A stretch of DNA of 64,000 bases from Pseudomonas sp. PSKL.D1 (GCF_028898945.1 NZ_CP118607.1:1660001-1724000), one strand, 5' to 3'; shown: positions 1 through 9,602, numbered from the stretch's first letter. Translations and numbers: made by a program. Notes: a model not told the origin generated them from the letters alone.

Positions 1-1
1 C

Positions 2-769
2 GTCTATGGGCGCAGCGCTTTCGACAGCCGTTACCCGGCGCCGCAAAAGTACCCGGCCCGCCAGACCCTCGAAGCGTCCCAAGCGGTTGCCAGGCTGCAC
101 GGCCTGAGCGACGACGGCGTGGTCTACGCTCAACAGAACCCTGCCGTGATCGACCAAGGTGTGTTCCACAACGACGTGATTTCGGTGGGCAATGGCGAAG
201 TGCTGTTCTACCACGAAGACGCCTTTCTGGAGACGGACGCGGTACTTGGCCAACTGCAGGCTAAACTGGCCAGCAAGGGCGGCAACTTCCAGGCCATCCG
301 TGTGCCACGTGCGGCAGTGACGGTAGAGGACGCGGTGCGTTCTTACCTGTTCAACAGCCAGTTGCTGAGCCGTGAAGATGGTTCGATGCTGCTGGTGGTG
401 CCGGAAGAGTGCCGTAACAATGAGCGGGTCTGGGCTTACCTCAGCCAGCTGACCACTCAGAGCGGCGCGGTGAAGGAGGTCAAGGTGTTTGACCTCAAGC
501 AGAGCATGCAGAATGGCGGCGGCCCCGCTTGCCTGCGCTTGCGCGTGGCACTGAAAGAATCGGAACTGATGGCGGTCAACCAAGGCGTTATCATGACCCC
601 GTCGCTGTACGACACCTTGGTGCAGTGGGTCGACAAGCACTACCGCGATCGCCTGGGCGAAGCGGACCTTGCCGACCCGCAATTGCTGGTCGAGTGCCGT
701 ACGGCGCTGGATGAGCTGACCCAAATCCTGAAGTTGGGTTCGGTCTACCCGTTCCAACGCCAACCTTGA
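2..769 (+). CDS. astB: N-succinylarginine dihydrolase, C-terminal part (5' end outside window)
   Basis: This is the last 255 codons of the second enzyme of the arginine succinyltransferase (AST) pathway. It hydrolyses N2-succinylarginine to succinylornithine, CO2 and two ammonia. The frame is open from the first bases, so the gene begins upstream; the family is about 445 residues. The conserved [19 protein letters not shown] block and the [11 protein letters not shown] block near the C terminus are visible. The first should hold the catalytic His and the second the nucleophilic Cys of this amidinotransferase-fold enzyme (family knowledge, not tested here). A small gene and astE follow within 15 bp, so this is the end of an ast operon. 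Confidence 0.95.
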   Translation, partial: VYGRSAFDSRYPAPQKYPARQTLEASQAVARLHGLSDDGVVYAQQNPAVIDQGVFHNDVISVGNGEVLFYHEDAFLETDAVLGQLQAKLASKGGNFQAIRVPRAAVTVEDAVRSYLFNSQLLSREDGSMLLVVPEECRNNERVWAYLSQLTTQSGAVKEVKVFDLKQSMQNGGGPACLRLRVALKESELMAVNQGVIMTPSLYDTLVQWVDKHYRDRLGEADLADPQLLVECRTALDELTQILKLGSVYPFQRQP

Positions 770-783
770 AGAGAGAATTTGCA

Positions 784-1074
784 ATGACCGATGCCCTGCG
801 CCTGATCCTGGAAGATGAAGACGGCACCCAGCTGGAAACCTCCTGCACCCGTTTTGCCGTGGTTTGGCAAGGCAAGGAAGTGTGGATCCAGCAGGATGGC
901 CGTGGCCAGTTGCTGATCGGTGTGGATGTCGACGAAAACGACACCGAGTACGCCAACCTGCTGCTGCGCCCGATGGCCACCAACCTGGTCAGCCTGCAGC
1001 TGGAAATGGAGCCGGCGGAAGTTGGCGAAGATGACGATCACGTGCATGGCCCGGATTGCGGCCACCACCACTAA
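784..1074 (+). CDS. Small His-rich protein between astB and astE, function unknown
   Basis: This encodes 96 residues. The ATG at 784 follows a GAGAG ribosome-binding site and lies 14 bp after the astB stop. It is an acidic, beta-rich-looking protein with no signal peptide. It ends in a short His/Asp/Cys tail ([14 protein letters not shown]) that looks able to bind metal. Homologues sit at the same place in Pseudomonas ast operons and are sometimes labelled 'topoisomerase II', which nothing in this sequence supports. Co-translation with astB and astE suggests an accessory role in arginine catabolism, possibly metal delivery to zinc-dependent AstE, but that is inference. Confidence 0.85.
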   Translation: MTDALRLILEDEDGTQLETSCTRFAVVWQGKEVWIQQDGRGQLLIGVDVDENDTEYANLLLRPMATNLVSLQLEMEPAEVGEDDDHVHGPDCGHHH

Positions 1075-1084
1075 GGAAGCGCCC

Positions 1085-2092
1085 ATGCTCGCCCTTGGCA
1101 AACTGCTTGAGCTGACCCTGACCGATCACGAACCGGCCGAGAAGACCCAAGTGACACCCAAGGGCGCACGTTTGCGCTGGCTGGGGGAGGGCGCGCTTGA
1201 AGTGCGCCCGCCCGAGGCCGAGGATTGCGGGCTGGACTTGCTGTTGTCGGCAGGCATCCATGGCAACGAAACCGCACCGATCGAATTGCTCGAACGGCTG
1301 CTGCATGGCGTGGCCAATGGCAAGATCAAGCCACGTGCGCGGGTGCTGTTCCTGTTTGGTAACCCGGTGGCGATCCGCAAGGGCGAACGCTTCGTCGAAC
1401 AGGACATCAACCGGCTGTTCAATGGTCGGCATGAACTTTCCAGTGGTTTTGAGGCATTGCGCGCCGCCGAGCTGGAACAGTTTGCGCGGGTTTTCTTCAG
1501 CAAGCCTGAGCGCAACCGCTTGCATTACGACCTGCACACGGCGATCCGTGGCTCGAAGATCGAGCAGTTTGCGCTTTACCCTTATAAAGAAGGGCGCAAG
1601 CACTCTCGCCGCGAGCTGGCACGGCTGGCCGCTGCCGGCATGGAAGCGGTGCTGCTGCAAAGCAAGTCATCCATCACCTTCAGCGCTTTCACCTATGAGC
1701 AACTCGAAGCCGAGGCGTTTACGCTGGAGCTGGGCAAGGCGCGGCCGTTCGGCCAGAACGAACAGGTCAATCTCGACAAGCTTGAAGAGCGGCTGATCCA
1801 GATTATCGAGAACGCCGAGCCGCAAACCCCTGAATCGCTGGACGGGCTTAAGCTTTTCAGTGTGTCCCGCGAAATCATCAAACACAGCGACAGCTTCCAC
1901 CTGCACTTGCCGGCGGACATCGAGAACTTCTCCGAGTTGACCAAGGGCTATCTGCTGGCCGAAGACCTGGCGGAAACGCGCTGGGTGGTCGAAGAGGAAG
2001 GCGCGCGGATCATTTTCCCCAACCCCAAGGTCAAGAACGGCCTGCGGGCGGGGATTCTGATCGTGCCGGATTCCGGGCAACGCCTGGGTTGA
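1085..2092 (+). CDS. astE: Succinylglutamate desuccinylase
   Basis: This 335-residue zinc enzyme does the last AST step, splitting N-succinylglutamate into succinate and glutamate. The ATG at 1085 follows AAGGAAG, 10 bp after the preceding stop. It shows the M14-type AstE/aspartoacylase pattern: [11 protein letters not shown] supplies the first zinc His and Glu, [10 protein letters not shown] supplies the second zinc His, and [14 protein letters not shown] carries the presumed general-base Glu. Length is normal for the family. It is the last gene of the operon; a REP pair follows 16 bp after the stop. Confidence 0.95.
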   Translation: MLALGKLLELTLTDHEPAEKTQVTPKGARLRWLGEGALEVRPPEAEDCGLDLLLSAGIHGNETAPIELLERLLHGVANGKIKPRARVLFLFGNPVAIRKGERFVEQDINRLFNGRHELSSGFEALRAAELEQFARVFFSKPERNRLHYDLHTAIRGSKIEQFALYPYKEGRKHSRRELARLAAAGMEAVLLQSKSSITFSAFTYEQLEAEAFTLELGKARPFGQNEQVNLDKLEERLIQIIENAEPQTPESLDGLKLFSVSREIIKHSDSFHLHLPADIENFSELTKGYLLAEDLAETRWVVEEEGARIIFPNPKVKNGLRAGILIVPDSGQRLG

Positions 2093-2108
2093 GGTTGCAC
2101 ATTCCCTT

Positions 2109-2239
2109 GTAGGAGCGGCCTTTTGTGGGAGCGGCCTTGTGTCGCGAAAGGGCTGTGTAGCAGACCCGGGATTTATGTTGCTTCAAAGATTTTGGGGCCG
2201 CTGCGCGACCCTTTCGCGACACAAGGCCGCTCCTACAAA
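2109..2239. repeat. REP/ERIC-like inverted repeat, 'gcgaaaggg' family
   Basis: The outer arms read TGTAGGAGCGGCC and GGCCGCTCCTACA, with a second internal pair around CTTGTGTCGCGAAAGGG. The whole can fold into a long hairpin after astE. The same sequence recurs at about 25.5 and 33.5 kb in this window. It probably acts as a transcription end or mRNA stabiliser, as REPs often do. Confidence 0.85.
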
Positions 2240-2521
2240 GGCCGGTTGTCGCTGAAAATTGTCCATGAAAACCATTTAATTCACCGCCTGTTCCATTTTC
2301 CCTTCCCTTCAGCGGTAATGGGCTTGCCAGTGGCGAAAGGCTGCATTTAGCATCCGGCTATGCCATTTTCGATTGCAAGCGCCTTAAAAGCCGTCCAATC
2401 GACGCTTTCTATCGCATAAACACACTGCACCGAGATTGCAGGACCGATATAATGCGGCCCTTTGCCGTCGTTTCGTCGACGCGTTTGCCCCCAAAGGGCC
2501 GCCGTTTCCGTGGAAGAACCT
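2240..2521. other. Intergenic region upstream of alaS
   Basis: This is non-coding between the REP and alaS. Apart from the TATAAT box at 2448-2453 I see no conserved gene or RNA here. The open frames on either strand have no homology signal that I recognise. Confidence 0.6.
2425..2453 (+). promoter_or_regulatory. Candidate sigma-70 promoter of alaS
   Basis: A perfect -10 box TATAAT lies at 2448-2453. The -35 region 17 bp upstream (CTGCAC, 2425-2430) is poor. It would give a 5' leader of about 60 nt before alaS. Confidence 0.5.
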
Positions 2522-5146
2522 ATGAAAAGCGCAGAAATCCGTGAAGCCTTCCTTCGCTTCTTCGAAGAGCAGGGCCATACCCGAGTCGCCTCCAGTTCGC
2601 TGATCCCGAACAACGACCCGACCCTGCTGTTCACCAACGCAGGCATGAACCAGTTCAAGGACTGCTTCCTCGGTGCGGAGAAGCGGGCCTACACCCGTGC
2701 GGTCAGCAGCCAGAAGTGCGTGCGCGCCGGTGGCAAGCACAACGACCTGGAAAACGTCGGTTACACCGCCCGTCACCACACCTTCTTCGAAATGCTGGGC
2801 AACTTCAGCTTTGGTGACTACTTCAAGCGCGATGCCATCACCTTCGCCTGGACCTTCCTGACCTCCGACAAGTGGCTGAACCTGCCCAAGGAAAAGCTCT
2901 GGGTTACCGTTTACGCGAGCGATGACGAAGCGTACGACATCTGGACCAAGGAAGTCGGCGTGCCGGCCGAGCGCATGGTGCGCATCGGCGACAATAAAGG
3001 CGCCCCGTACGCCTCCGACAACTTCTGGACCATGGGCGACACCGGCCCGTGCGGCCCGTGCACCGAGATCTTCTATGACCACGGCGCCGACATCTGGGGC
3101 GGCCCACCCGGCTCGCCGGAAGAAGACGGCGACCGTTACATCGAGATCTGGAACAACGTCTTCATGCAGTTCAACCGCACGGCCGATGGCGTGCTGCACC
3201 CGCTGCCCGCCCCGTCGGTCGACACCGGCATGGGCCTGGAGCGCATCAGTGCGGTCATGCAGCACGTGCACTCGAACTACGAGATCGATCTGTTCCAGAA
3301 CCTGCTGAGCGCGGCAGCCAAAGCCATTGGTTGCAGCAACGATGGCCAGGCCTCGCTGAAAGTGGTGGCCGACCACATCCGTTCGTGCGGCTTCCTGATT
3401 GCCGATGGCGTACTGCCGTCCAACGAAGGCCGTGGCTACGTGCTGCGCCGCATCATTCGCCGTGCATGCCGCCATGGCAACAAGCTGGGCGCCAAGGGCA
3501 GCTTCTTCTATCAGATCGTTGCAGCCCTTGCCGCCGAAATGGGCGAGGCCTTCCCTGAGCTGAAGAGCCAGCAGGCGCACATCGAGCGCGTGCTCAAGGC
3601 TGAAGAGGAGCAATTCGCCAAGACCCTGGAGCAGGGCCTGCGCATCCTCGAGCAGGACCTTGCTCAGCTCAAGGGCGACGTAGTGCCGGGCGACGTGGTG
3701 TTCAAGCTGTACGACACCTACGGCTTCCCCATGGACCTGACTGCCGACATCGCCCGCGAACGCGAGCTGACCATCGACGAAGCCGGCTTCGAGCGCGAAA
3801 TGGAAGCCCAGCGTGAGCGCGCCCGTTCGGCCAGTGCCTTCGGCATGGACTACAACAGTGTGGTCAAGGTCGACAGTGCCACCGAATTCCTGGGTTACGA
3901 AGCAACCGAAGGCCAGGGCAAGATCATCGCCCTGTACAAGGATGGCCAGGCCGTTGACCAGCTGGGTGAAGGCGAGCAGGGCGTCGTGGTGCTCGACCGT
4001 ACGCCGTTCTATGCCGAGTCCGGTGGCCAGATTGGCGATACCGGTTTCCTGCAGTCGGGCGCTGCGCGCTTCGATGTGCGTGACACCACCAAGACCGGCG
4101 GTGCCTTCCTGCACCACGGTGTGGTTGCCAGCGGTGCGCTGGTTATCGGCTCTCCTGTAGAAGCCAGGGTCGATGCCGATGTACAGCACGCCACTTCGCT
4201 GAACCACTCTGCCACCCACCTGCTGCACGAAGCGCTGCGTCAGGTACTGGGCGAGCACGTTCAGCAGAAGGGCTCGCTGGTCGACAGCCAGCGCCTGCGC
4301 TTTGACTTCAGCCACTTCGAGGCCGTCAAGCCAGAGCAGATCAAGGCTTTGGAAGACATCGTCAACCGCGAAGTGCGCAAGAATACCCCGGTGCAAACCG
4401 AGCTGACCGATATCGAAACCGCCAAGGCCAAGGGCGCCATGGCCCTGTTCGGCGAGAAGTACGGTGACACCGTGCGTGTGCTGAGCATGGGCGGCGATTT
4501 CTCCGTCGAACTGTGCGGTGGTATTCATGCCAAGCGCACCGGCGATATCAGCCTGTTCAAGATCATCAGCGAAGGCGGCGTGGCCTCTGGCGTGCGCCGT
4601 ATCGAAGCGGTCACCGGCGAAGCGGCGCTGGCTTACCTGAACGCTGCCGAAGAGCAGGTCAAGGAAGCTGCGCAACTGGTCAAAGGTAACCGCGACAACC
4701 TGATCGACAAGCTGTCGGCTGTGCTTGAGCGCAACCGCCAGCTGGAGAAGCAGCTGGAGCAGCTGCAGGCCAAGGCCGCCAGCGCCGCCGGGGACGATCT
4801 CTCCAATGCGGCCGTTGAGGTCAAGGGCGCCAAGGTGCTTGCCGCTCGCCTGGATGGGCAAGACGGCAAGGCCCTGCTGGCCCTGGTCGATCAGTTGAAG
4901 AACAAGCTCGGCCACGCAGTGATCCTGCTGGGCAGCGAGCATGAGGGCAAGGTTGTGCTGGTGGCCGGCGTGACCAAAGACCTCTCCAGCCAACTCAAGG
5001 CTGGTGACCTGATGAAACAAGCCGCTGCGGCAGTGGGTGGCAAGGGCGGTGGCCGTCCGGACATGGCTCAGGGTGGTGGCGTCGACGTCGCCGCACTGGA
5101 CCAGGCCCTGGCGCTGGCCGTGCCGTTCGCAGAGCAGGGACTTTGA
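2522..5146 (+). CDS. alaS: Alanyl-tRNA synthetase
   Basis: This 874-residue class II synthetase charges tRNA-Ala and edits Ser/Gly mischarging; the E. coli enzyme is 876 residues. The start [19 protein letters not shown] is typical of the family and has the ATG at 2522. The catalytic domain fills roughly the first 460 residues ([34 protein letters not shown]). The editing domain has both halves of the zinc site: [13 protein letters not shown] (HxxxH) and [12 protein letters not shown] (CxxxH). The C-terminal C-Ala domain is complete. alaS followed by lysC and csrA is the standard gammaproteobacterial order. Confidence 0.98.
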   Translation: MKSAEIREAFLRFFEEQGHTRVASSSLIPNNDPTLLFTNAGMNQFKDCFLGAEKRAYTRAVSSQKCVRAGGKHNDLENVGYTARHHTFFEMLGNFSFGDYFKRDAITFAWTFLTSDKWLNLPKEKLWVTVYASDDEAYDIWTKEVGVPAERMVRIGDNKGAPYASDNFWTMGDTGPCGPCTEIFYDHGADIWGGPPGSPEEDGDRYIEIWNNVFMQFNRTADGVLHPLPAPSVDTGMGLERISAVMQHVHSNYEIDLFQNLLSAAAKAIGCSNDGQASLKVVADHIRSCGFLIADGVLPSNEGRGYVLRRIIRRACRHGNKLGAKGSFFYQIVAALAAEMGEAFPELKSQQAHIERVLKAEEEQFAKTLEQGLRILEQDLAQLKGDVVPGDVVFKLYDTYGFPMDLTADIARERELTIDEAGFEREMEAQRERARSASAFGMDYNSVVKVDSATEFLGYEATEGQGKIIALYKDGQAVDQLGEGEQGVVVLDRTPFYAESGGQIGDTGFLQSGAARFDVRDTTKTGGAFLHHGVVASGALVIGSPVEARVDADVQHATSLNHSATHLLHEALRQVLGEHVQQKGSLVDSQRLRFDFSHFEAVKPEQIKALEDIVNREVRKNTPVQTELTDIETAKAKGAMALFGEKYGDTVRVLSMGGDFSVELCGGIHAKRTGDISLFKIISEGGVASGVRRIEAVTGEAALAYLNAAEEQVKEAAQLVKGNRDNLIDKLSAVLERNRQLEKQLEQLQAKAASAAGDDLSNAAVEVKGAKVLAARLDGQDGKALLALVDQLKNKLGHAVILLGSEHEGKVVLVAGVTKDLSSQLKAGDLMKQAAAAVGGKGGGRPDMAQGGGVDVAALDQALALAVPFAEQGL

Positions 5147-5232
5147 GATGTGGGGGCGGGTGGTCTAGTCCACCCGTCCCTGCATGTTGGATGGTTTTTT
5201 TGAGGCCCTGTATGGGCTGAGGCACCATTGAA

Positions 5233-6468
5233 ATGGCGTTGATCGTACAGAAATTTGGCGGCACCTCTGTCGGTTCCATCGAGCGGATCGAGCAGGTTGC
5301 CGACAAGGTCAAGAAACACCGTGAAGCGGGCGACGACCTGGTGGTTGTGCTGTCGGCCATGAGCGGAGAAACCAATCGCCTGATCGACCTGGCCAAGCAG
5401 ATCAGCGATCAGCCAGACCCGCGTGAGCTGGACGTGATCGTCTCCACCGGCGAGCAGGTCACCATTGCCCTGCTGGTGATGGCCCTGATCAAGCGTGGCG
5501 TGCCGGCGGTATCGTATACCGGCAACCAGGTGCGCATTCTCACCGACAGCGCGCACAACAAGGCGCGCATCCTGCAGATCGATGACCAGAAGATTCGCGC
5601 CGACCTCAAGGAAGGCCGCGTAGTCGTGGTTGCCGGTTTCCAGGGGGTCGATGAGCACGGCAGCATCACCACCCTCGGTCGTGGTGGCTCCGACACCACC
5701 GGCGTAGCCCTGGCTGCAGCGCTCAAGGCTGACGAGTGCCAGATCTATACCGACGTGGATGGCGTCTACACCACTGACCCGCGTGTTGTGCCCCAGGCCC
5801 AGCGCCTGGAGAAGATCACCTTCGAAGAGATGCTGGAAATGGCCAGCCTCGGTTCCAAGGTGCTGCAGATTCGTTCGGTGGAGTTCGCCGGCAAGTACAA
5901 CGTCCCGCTGCGCGTGCTGCACAGCTTCAAGGAGGGTCCAGGTACCCTCATTACCATTGATGAAGAGGAATCCATGGAACAGCCGATCATTTCCGGTATC
6001 GCCTTCAACCGTGATGAAGCCAAGCTGACCATTCGCGGCGTACCGGACACTCCGGGCGTTGCTTTCAAGATCCTCGGCCCGATCAGCGCTTCGAACATCG
6101 AAGTGGACATGATCGTGCAGAACGTATCCCACGATAACACCACCGACTTCACCTTCACCGTGCACCGCAACGAGTACGAGAAGGCTCACAGCGTGCTGGA
6201 AAACACCGCGCGTGAAATCGGTGCCCGTGAAGTGATCGGCGACACCAAGATCGCCAAGGTGTCGATCGTCGGCGTCGGCATGCGCTCCCACGCGGGCGTG
6301 GCCAGCCGCATGTTCGAAGCCCTGGCCAAGGAGAGCATCAACATCCAGATGATCTCCACTTCCGAAATCAAGGTTTCGGTAGTGATTGAAGAGAAGTACC
6401 TGGAGCTGGCCGTTCGCGCGCTGCACACCGCGTTCGAACTCGACGCTCCTGCCCGACAGGGCGAGTAA
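5233..6468 (+). CDS. lysC: Aspartate kinase, lysine/threonine-sensitive (alpha subunit, with internal beta start)
   Basis: This 411-residue enzyme phosphorylates aspartate, the first step to Lys, Thr, Met and diaminopimelate. The N-terminal kinase domain starts with [13 protein letters not shown] and includes the [11 protein letters not shown] block. From about residue 260 there are two ACT domains, the allosteric sensors. An in-frame ATG at 5974 ([11 protein letters not shown]) has its own GAAGAGGA ribosome-binding site, so a 164-residue beta subunit made only of the ACT domains is probably also translated. This is established for the related alpha2beta2 aspartokinases of Bacillus and Corynebacterium. 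A GC-rich hairpin at about 5156-5180 precedes the gene. Confidence 0.97.
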   Translation: MALIVQKFGGTSVGSIERIEQVADKVKKHREAGDDLVVVLSAMSGETNRLIDLAKQISDQPDPRELDVIVSTGEQVTIALLVMALIKRGVPAVSYTGNQVRILTDSAHNKARILQIDDQKIRADLKEGRVVVVAGFQGVDEHGSITTLGRGGSDTTGVALAAALKADECQIYTDVDGVYTTDPRVVPQAQRLEKITFEEMLEMASLGSKVLQIRSVEFAGKYNVPLRVLHSFKEGPGTLITIDEEESMEQPIISGIAFNRDEAKLTIRGVPDTPGVAFKILGPISASNIEVDMIVQNVSHDNTTDFTFTVHRNEYEKAHSVLENTAREIGAREVIGDTKIAKVSIVGVGMRSHAGVASRMFEALAKESINIQMISTSEIKVSVVIEEKYLELAVRALHTAFELDAPARQGE

Positions 6469-6481
6469 GGCGTTGCCGGGA

Positions 6482-6586
6482 GGGCGCGGCTAGGCCGCGC
6501 CCTTCGCGTTTCTGGTTGCCGCACAGGCCTTGTCCTGCCTGTATGGCAACCACTCAAGGCCCTGGCCGCCGTCCACGGCCAGGGCC
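6482..6586. other. Two GC-rich hairpins between lysC and csrA
   Basis: A perfect GGGCGCGGC/GCCGCGCCC stem lies at about 6484-6502. A longer GGCCCTGGCCG/CGGCCAGGGCC stem lies at about 6556-6585. Neither is followed by a clear T run, so they may attenuate rather than terminate lysC transcription before csrA. Confidence 0.5.
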
Positions 6587-6635
6587 TGTCATTACAAGAC
6601 TGTTACCCCTGAATGTTTTGCGTAAGGAGAAAGCT

Positions 6636-6824
6636 ATGTTGATTTTGACTCGTCGGTGCGCCGAGAGCCTGATCATTGGAGATGGCGAGATCACCGTGAC
6701 GGTGCTCGGCGTCAAAGGCAACCAGGTGCGTATTGGCGTCAGCGCCCCGAAAGAAGTGGCCGTTCACCGCGAGGAAATCTACCTGCGGATCAAGAAGGAG
6801 AAGGATGAAGAGCCAAGCCTTTAA
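6636..6824 (+). CDS. csrA: Carbon storage regulator CsrA/RsmA
   Basis: This 62-residue RNA-binding protein represses translation by covering GGA motifs near ribosome-binding sites. In Pseudomonas it is the RsmA/RsmE-type output of the Gac/Rsm cascade controlling exoproducts, biofilm and motility. The ATG at 6636 follows AAGGAGA. The protein starts [16 protein letters not shown] and contains [25 protein letters not shown], the complete CsrA beta-sheet with the RNA-binding VHREEI edge. It is located, as usual, between lysC and a tRNA-Ser gene. Confidence 0.97.
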   Translation: MLILTRRCAESLIIGDGEITVTVLGVKGNQVRIGVSAPKEVAVHREEIYLRIKKEKDEEPSL

Positions 6825-6852
6825 TTTTTTTGAAGTTTTTTTCAAAAAAAGG
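6821..6852 (+). terminator. A/T-rich hairpin after csrA
   Basis: TTTTTTTGAA and TTCAAAAAAA can pair around a short T-rich loop just after the csrA stop. It is a plausible weak terminator in either direction. Confidence 0.45.
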
Positions 6853-6853
6853 G

Positions 6854-6882
6854 TTGCAAAGGTGAAAGAGGTTCTTTAATAT
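6854..6882 (+). promoter_or_regulatory. Sigma-70 promoter of the tRNA-Ser gene
   Basis: The -35 box TTGCAA (6854-6859), a 17-bp spacer and the -10 box TAATAT (6877-6882) are followed by a GC-rich discriminator (CGCCTCG), as expected for a stringently controlled stable-RNA promoter. The mature tRNA begins 14 bp downstream. Confidence 0.65.
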
Positions 6883-6896
6883 TCGCCTCGTGTTGC

Positions 6897-6987
6897 GGTG
6901 AGGTGGCCGAGTGGCCGAAGGCGCTCCCCTGCTAAGGGAGTATACCTCATAAGGGTATCGGGGGTTCGAATCCCCCCTTCACCGCCA
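6897..6987 (+). tRNA. tRNA-Ser(GCT)
   Basis: The gene is 91 nt with a long variable arm, as expected of a serine tRNA. The acceptor arms GGTGAGG and CTTCACC pair with one G-T wobble. The anticodon loop CTGCTAA sits between CTCCC and GGGAG, giving anticodon GCT. GGTTCGAATCC forms the T arm, and CCA is encoded. Confidence 0.97.
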
Positions 6988-7092
6988 TTATTTGCGTAGG
7001 GCGCTGTAAGCAGCAAGTTCGCTAAGTCGTTGAAGTTAAACGAAAAGTTCTTGCAAAAATGTTTCAGCGAACTATCATGTGCAGCAAGACAC

Positions 7093-7169
7093 GGACTCAT
7101 AGCTCAGCTGGATAGAGTACTCGGCTACGAACCGAGCGGTCGCAGGTTCGAATCCTGCTGAGTCCGCCA
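7093..7169 (+). tRNA. tRNA-Arg(ACG), copy 1 of 4
   Basis: The gene is 77 nt. The acceptor arms GGACTCA and TGAGTCC pair perfectly. The anticodon loop CTACGAA between CTCGG and CCGAG gives anticodon ACG, whose A is normally deaminated to inosine by TadA. CCA is encoded. It is the first of four identical genes. Confidence 0.97.
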
Positions 7170-7241
7170 CTTTTGAAGTGGCTTTGCTTACAAAGCTGCT
7201 TCAAATCACCAGTGGTAATCTGGTCTAAAACTACCAACCAC

Positions 7242-7318
7242 GGACTCATAGCTCAGCTGGATAGAGTACTCGGCTACGAACCGAGCGGTCGCAGGTTCGA
7301 ATCCTGCTGAGTCCGCCA
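7242..7318 (+). tRNA. tRNA-Arg(ACG), copy 2 of 4
   Basis: It is identical to copy 1 over all 77 nt and starts exactly 149 bp after it. The 72-bp spacer is similar to the next two spacers. Confidence 0.97.
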
Positions 7319-7390
7319 TTTTTGAATTGGCTTTGTTTGCAAGGTCACTTCAACCCACCAGTGGTAACCTGGTCTAAAACTACCAACCAC

Positions 7391-7467
7391 GGACTCATAG
7401 CTCAGCTGGATAGAGTACTCGGCTACGAACCGAGCGGTCGCAGGTTCGAATCCTGCTGAGTCCGCCA
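7391..7467 (+). tRNA. tRNA-Arg(ACG), copy 3 of 4
   Basis: It is identical to copy 1 over 77 nt and starts 149 bp after copy 2. Confidence 0.97.
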
Positions 7468-7539
7468 CTTTTGAAGTGGCTTTGCTTGCAAGGTCGTTTC
7501 AACCCACCAGTGGTAACCTGGTCTAAAACTACCAACCAC

Positions 7540-7616
7540 GGACTCATAGCTCAGCTGGATAGAGTACTCGGCTACGAACCGAGCGGTCGCAGGTTCGAAT
7601 CCTGCTGAGTCCGCCA
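7540..7616 (+). tRNA. tRNA-Arg(ACG), copy 4 of 4
   Basis: It is identical to copy 1 over 77 nt and starts 149 bp after copy 3. An intrinsic terminator follows 10 bp after its CCA end. Confidence 0.97.
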
Positions 7617-7626
7617 TACATCAAGA

Positions 7627-7652
7627 AGCCCGCTCATTTGAGCGGGCTTTTT
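7627..7652 (+). terminator. Intrinsic terminator of the tRNA operon
   Basis: AGCCCGCTC pairs with GAGCGGGCT, followed by TTTTT. It is a strong rho-independent terminator for the tRNA-Ser/tRNA-Arg transcript. Confidence 0.9.
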
Positions 7653-7994
7653 GTTTTCTAGCGTTCACTGATTTGTCAGTAACGCCCGTCTAGACTTCAC
7701 GTAAACCGGCCCGGCAATCTTTTGTGCGGCAGATGTGTTCTTTGCTTTGCGCGTGCCGTCGCACTGATGGCTTCGAGCGTTGTCATAGCTTTGACTCGCA
7801 AACGATTGTTCTGGCCAAAAAATTAAGCGATCTGACAGCTTAGGCAGTGTATGATTGCGCCCGTCAGCCCCGCCGGGGCTTGTGGAAAACCACCATGGAC
7901 TTACCCAGTAGTTACTCCTTAACACGTTTCATACGACTAGATCTGCCCGATTGATCTCCCCGGCGTGCTCCGCTGCTGGGAGTGGAGTTCGCCT
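7653..7994. other. Intergenic region upstream of mgtE
   Basis: These 340 bp contain no gene that I can support; the open frame on the minus strand looks like chance. A small perfect hairpin (AGCCCC/GGGGCT, 7866-7880) lies about 115 bp before mgtE. The long leader could hold a Mg2+-responsive element, but I do not recognise an M-box or mgtA-type riboswitch. A possible -10 box, TATGAT, is at 7850-7855. Confidence 0.45.
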
Positions 7995-9437
7995 ATGACC
8001 GAAGTAGAAGTAAAAAAAGCGCAAGATAGCCTGCAGGATCGCCTGGCTCAGGTGGTCGACCTGCTGCAGCGTCAACGTGTGGTGGAAGACCTGACCCATC
8101 GTCAGGAAGGCCCGCATCACGATTTGGTGGAGAACCTCGTCCACCGGCAGAACCTGGTTGAGCTGCAACGCAAGCTCGACGATCTGCACCCCGCCGACAT
8201 CGCTTACATTCTGGAAGCCTTGCCTCTGGAAGACCGCCTGACGGTCTGGCAATTGGTGCGTTCGGACCGTGACGGCGACATCCTGCTCGAAGTGTCCGAT
8301 TCGGTTCGCCAGTCGCTGATCGCCGACATGGACGATCACGAAATCCTGGCGGCCGCCAAGGAAATGGACGCCGACGAACTGGCCGACCTGGCCCCGGAGC
8401 TGCCACGCGACGTTGTTCACGAGCTGATGGACAGCCTCGATGCCCAGCAGCGCGAGCGCGTGCGCTCGGCCTTGAGCTACGACGAAGAGCAGGTCGGTGC
8501 GTTGATGGACTTCGAGATGGTCACCATCCGCGAAGACGTCAGCCTGGAAGTTGTCTTGCGTTACCTGCGCCGCTTGAAAGAGCTGCCCAACCACACCGAC
8601 AAACTGTTCGTGGTGGATTACGACGGCATTCTCAAAGGTGTGCTGCCCATCAAACGCCTGCTGGTCAACGACCCGGAGAAGAAGGTGGCGGAGGTCATGG
8701 CGACCGACCCGGTTTCCTTCCACCCTGAGGAAGATGCCTATGACGCGGCGCAGGCCTTTGAGCGTTACGACCTGGTTTCCGCACCGGTGGTGGACAAGAG
8801 TGAGCGGCTGATTGGCCGTTTGACCATCGACGAAATGGTCGACCTCATTCGTGAAGAAAGTGAAAGCGAAGTCCTCAACATGGCCGGCTTGCGCGAAGAG
8901 GAAGATATCTTCGCTTCGGTGTGGCGCTCGCTGCGTAACCGCTGGGCCTGGCTGGCTATCAACCTGATCACTGCTTTCCTGGCATCGCGGGTGATCGGCC
9001 TGTTCGAAGGTTCGATCGAGAAGCTGGTGGCCTTGGCAGCGTTGATGCCGATTGTGGCAGGTATTGGCGGCAACTCCGGTAACCAGACCATTACCATGAT
9101 CGTTCGCGCCATGGCGCTTGACCAGGTGTCGCCCGGCAACACTAGCCGCCTGATGCGCAAGGAGCTGGCCGTGTCGCTGCTCAATGGCCTGATCTGGGGG
9201 GGGGTGATTGGTGTTGTGGCGTTCATGCTGTACGGCAGCTGGTCGCTGGGCCTGGTGATGACGGCTGCAATGACCCTGAACTTGCTGTTGGCGGCGCTGA
9301 TGGGGGTGTTGATCCCGATGACGCTGACTCGCTTGGGACGGGACCCGGCCATGGGATCGAGCGTGATGATCACTGCCGTGACGGACAGTGGCGGCTTCTT
9401 CATCTTCCTGGGGTTGGCCACACTCTTCCTGCTATAA
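7995..9437 (+). CDS. mgtE: Magnesium transporter MgtE
   Basis: This is a 480-residue inner-membrane Mg2+ channel/transporter. The cytosolic N-domain of helical repeats (about residues 30-135) has many acidic residues. Two CBS domains follow (about 140-260), which bind Mg2+ and gate the pore. The C-terminal membrane domain has five helices from about residue 290. The conserved pore motif AGIGGNSGNQT and the final TDSGGFFIFLGLATLF helix with its Asp are present. The ATG at 7995 is chosen over an upstream in-frame start because the family begins near here (MTEVEVKKAQDSLQDR). Confidence 0.95.
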   Translation: MTEVEVKKAQDSLQDRLAQVVDLLQRQRVVEDLTHRQEGPHHDLVENLVHRQNLVELQRKLDDLHPADIAYILEALPLEDRLTVWQLVRSDRDGDILLEVSDSVRQSLIADMDDHEILAAAKEMDADELADLAPELPRDVVHELMDSLDAQQRERVRSALSYDEEQVGALMDFEMVTIREDVSLEVVLRYLRRLKELPNHTDKLFVVDYDGILKGVLPIKRLLVNDPEKKVAEVMATDPVSFHPEEDAYDAAQAFERYDLVSAPVVDKSERLIGRLTIDEMVDLIREESESEVLNMAGLREEEDIFASVWRSLRNRWAWLAINLITAFLASRVIGLFEGSIEKLVALAALMPIVAGIGGNSGNQTITMIVRAMALDQVSPGNTSRLMRKELAVSLLNGLIWGGVIGVVAFMLYGSWSLGLVMTAAMTLNLLLAALMGVLIPMTLTRLGRDPAMGSSVMITAVTDSGGFFIFLGLATLFLL

Positions 9438-9446
9438 CGCGCCCTT

Positions 9447-9532
9447 TGTAGGAGCGGCTTTAGCCGCGAACACCGGCATAGCCGGTGCCATCCACCGCGT
9501 CGCCTGCTTCGCGGCTAAAGCCGCTCCTACAA
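9447..9532. repeat. REP-like inverted repeat, 'agccgcga' family
   Basis: TGTAGGAGCGGCTTTAGCCGCGAA and its inverted copy form the arms of an 86-bp palindrome right after mgtE. The internal CACCGGC/GCCGGTG forms a second hairpin. Confidence 0.85.
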
Positions 9533-9557
9533 GAGCTGCACAAGCTTCCGGCACAAC

Positions 9558-9585
9558 AAAAAAAGCCAGCTTACGCTGGCTTTTT
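9558..9585. terminator. Bidirectional intrinsic terminator between mgtE and amrZ
   Basis: AAAAAGCCAGC, a TTAC loop and GCTGGCTTTTT make a perfect 11-bp stem with A and T runs on both sides. It can end both mgtE and the convergent amrZ. Confidence 0.85.
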
Positions 9586-9602
9586 CATGCTCGCTTCACA
9601 TC

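Larger units (their letters stand above)
7093..7616 (+). repeat. Tandem array: 149-bp unit, tRNA-Arg plus 72-bp spacer
   Basis: Starts at 7093, 7242, 7391 and 7540 are spaced exactly 149 bp apart. The three spacers share most of their sequence, including ACCAGTGGTAA and CTGGTCTAAAACTACCAACC, with a few substitutions. The array therefore grew by tandem duplication or is kept homogeneous by recombination. Confidence 0.9.

Noticed and set aside
2384..5020. 878-codon open frame antisense to alaS
   Set aside because: alaS on the plus strand is a complete, recognisable enzyme. The antisense frame is open only because of the GC-rich codon bias.
7274..7617. Repeated 64-residue ORFs beginning MADSAGFEPATARF
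   Set aside because: They are the antisense strand of the tRNA-Arg genes and spacers, a well-known annotation artefact.
7665..7925. 86-residue minus-strand ORF upstream of mgtE
   Set aside because: Its composition is unlike a protein, it has no ribosome-binding site and no recognisable homology. It lies in the mgtE leader.
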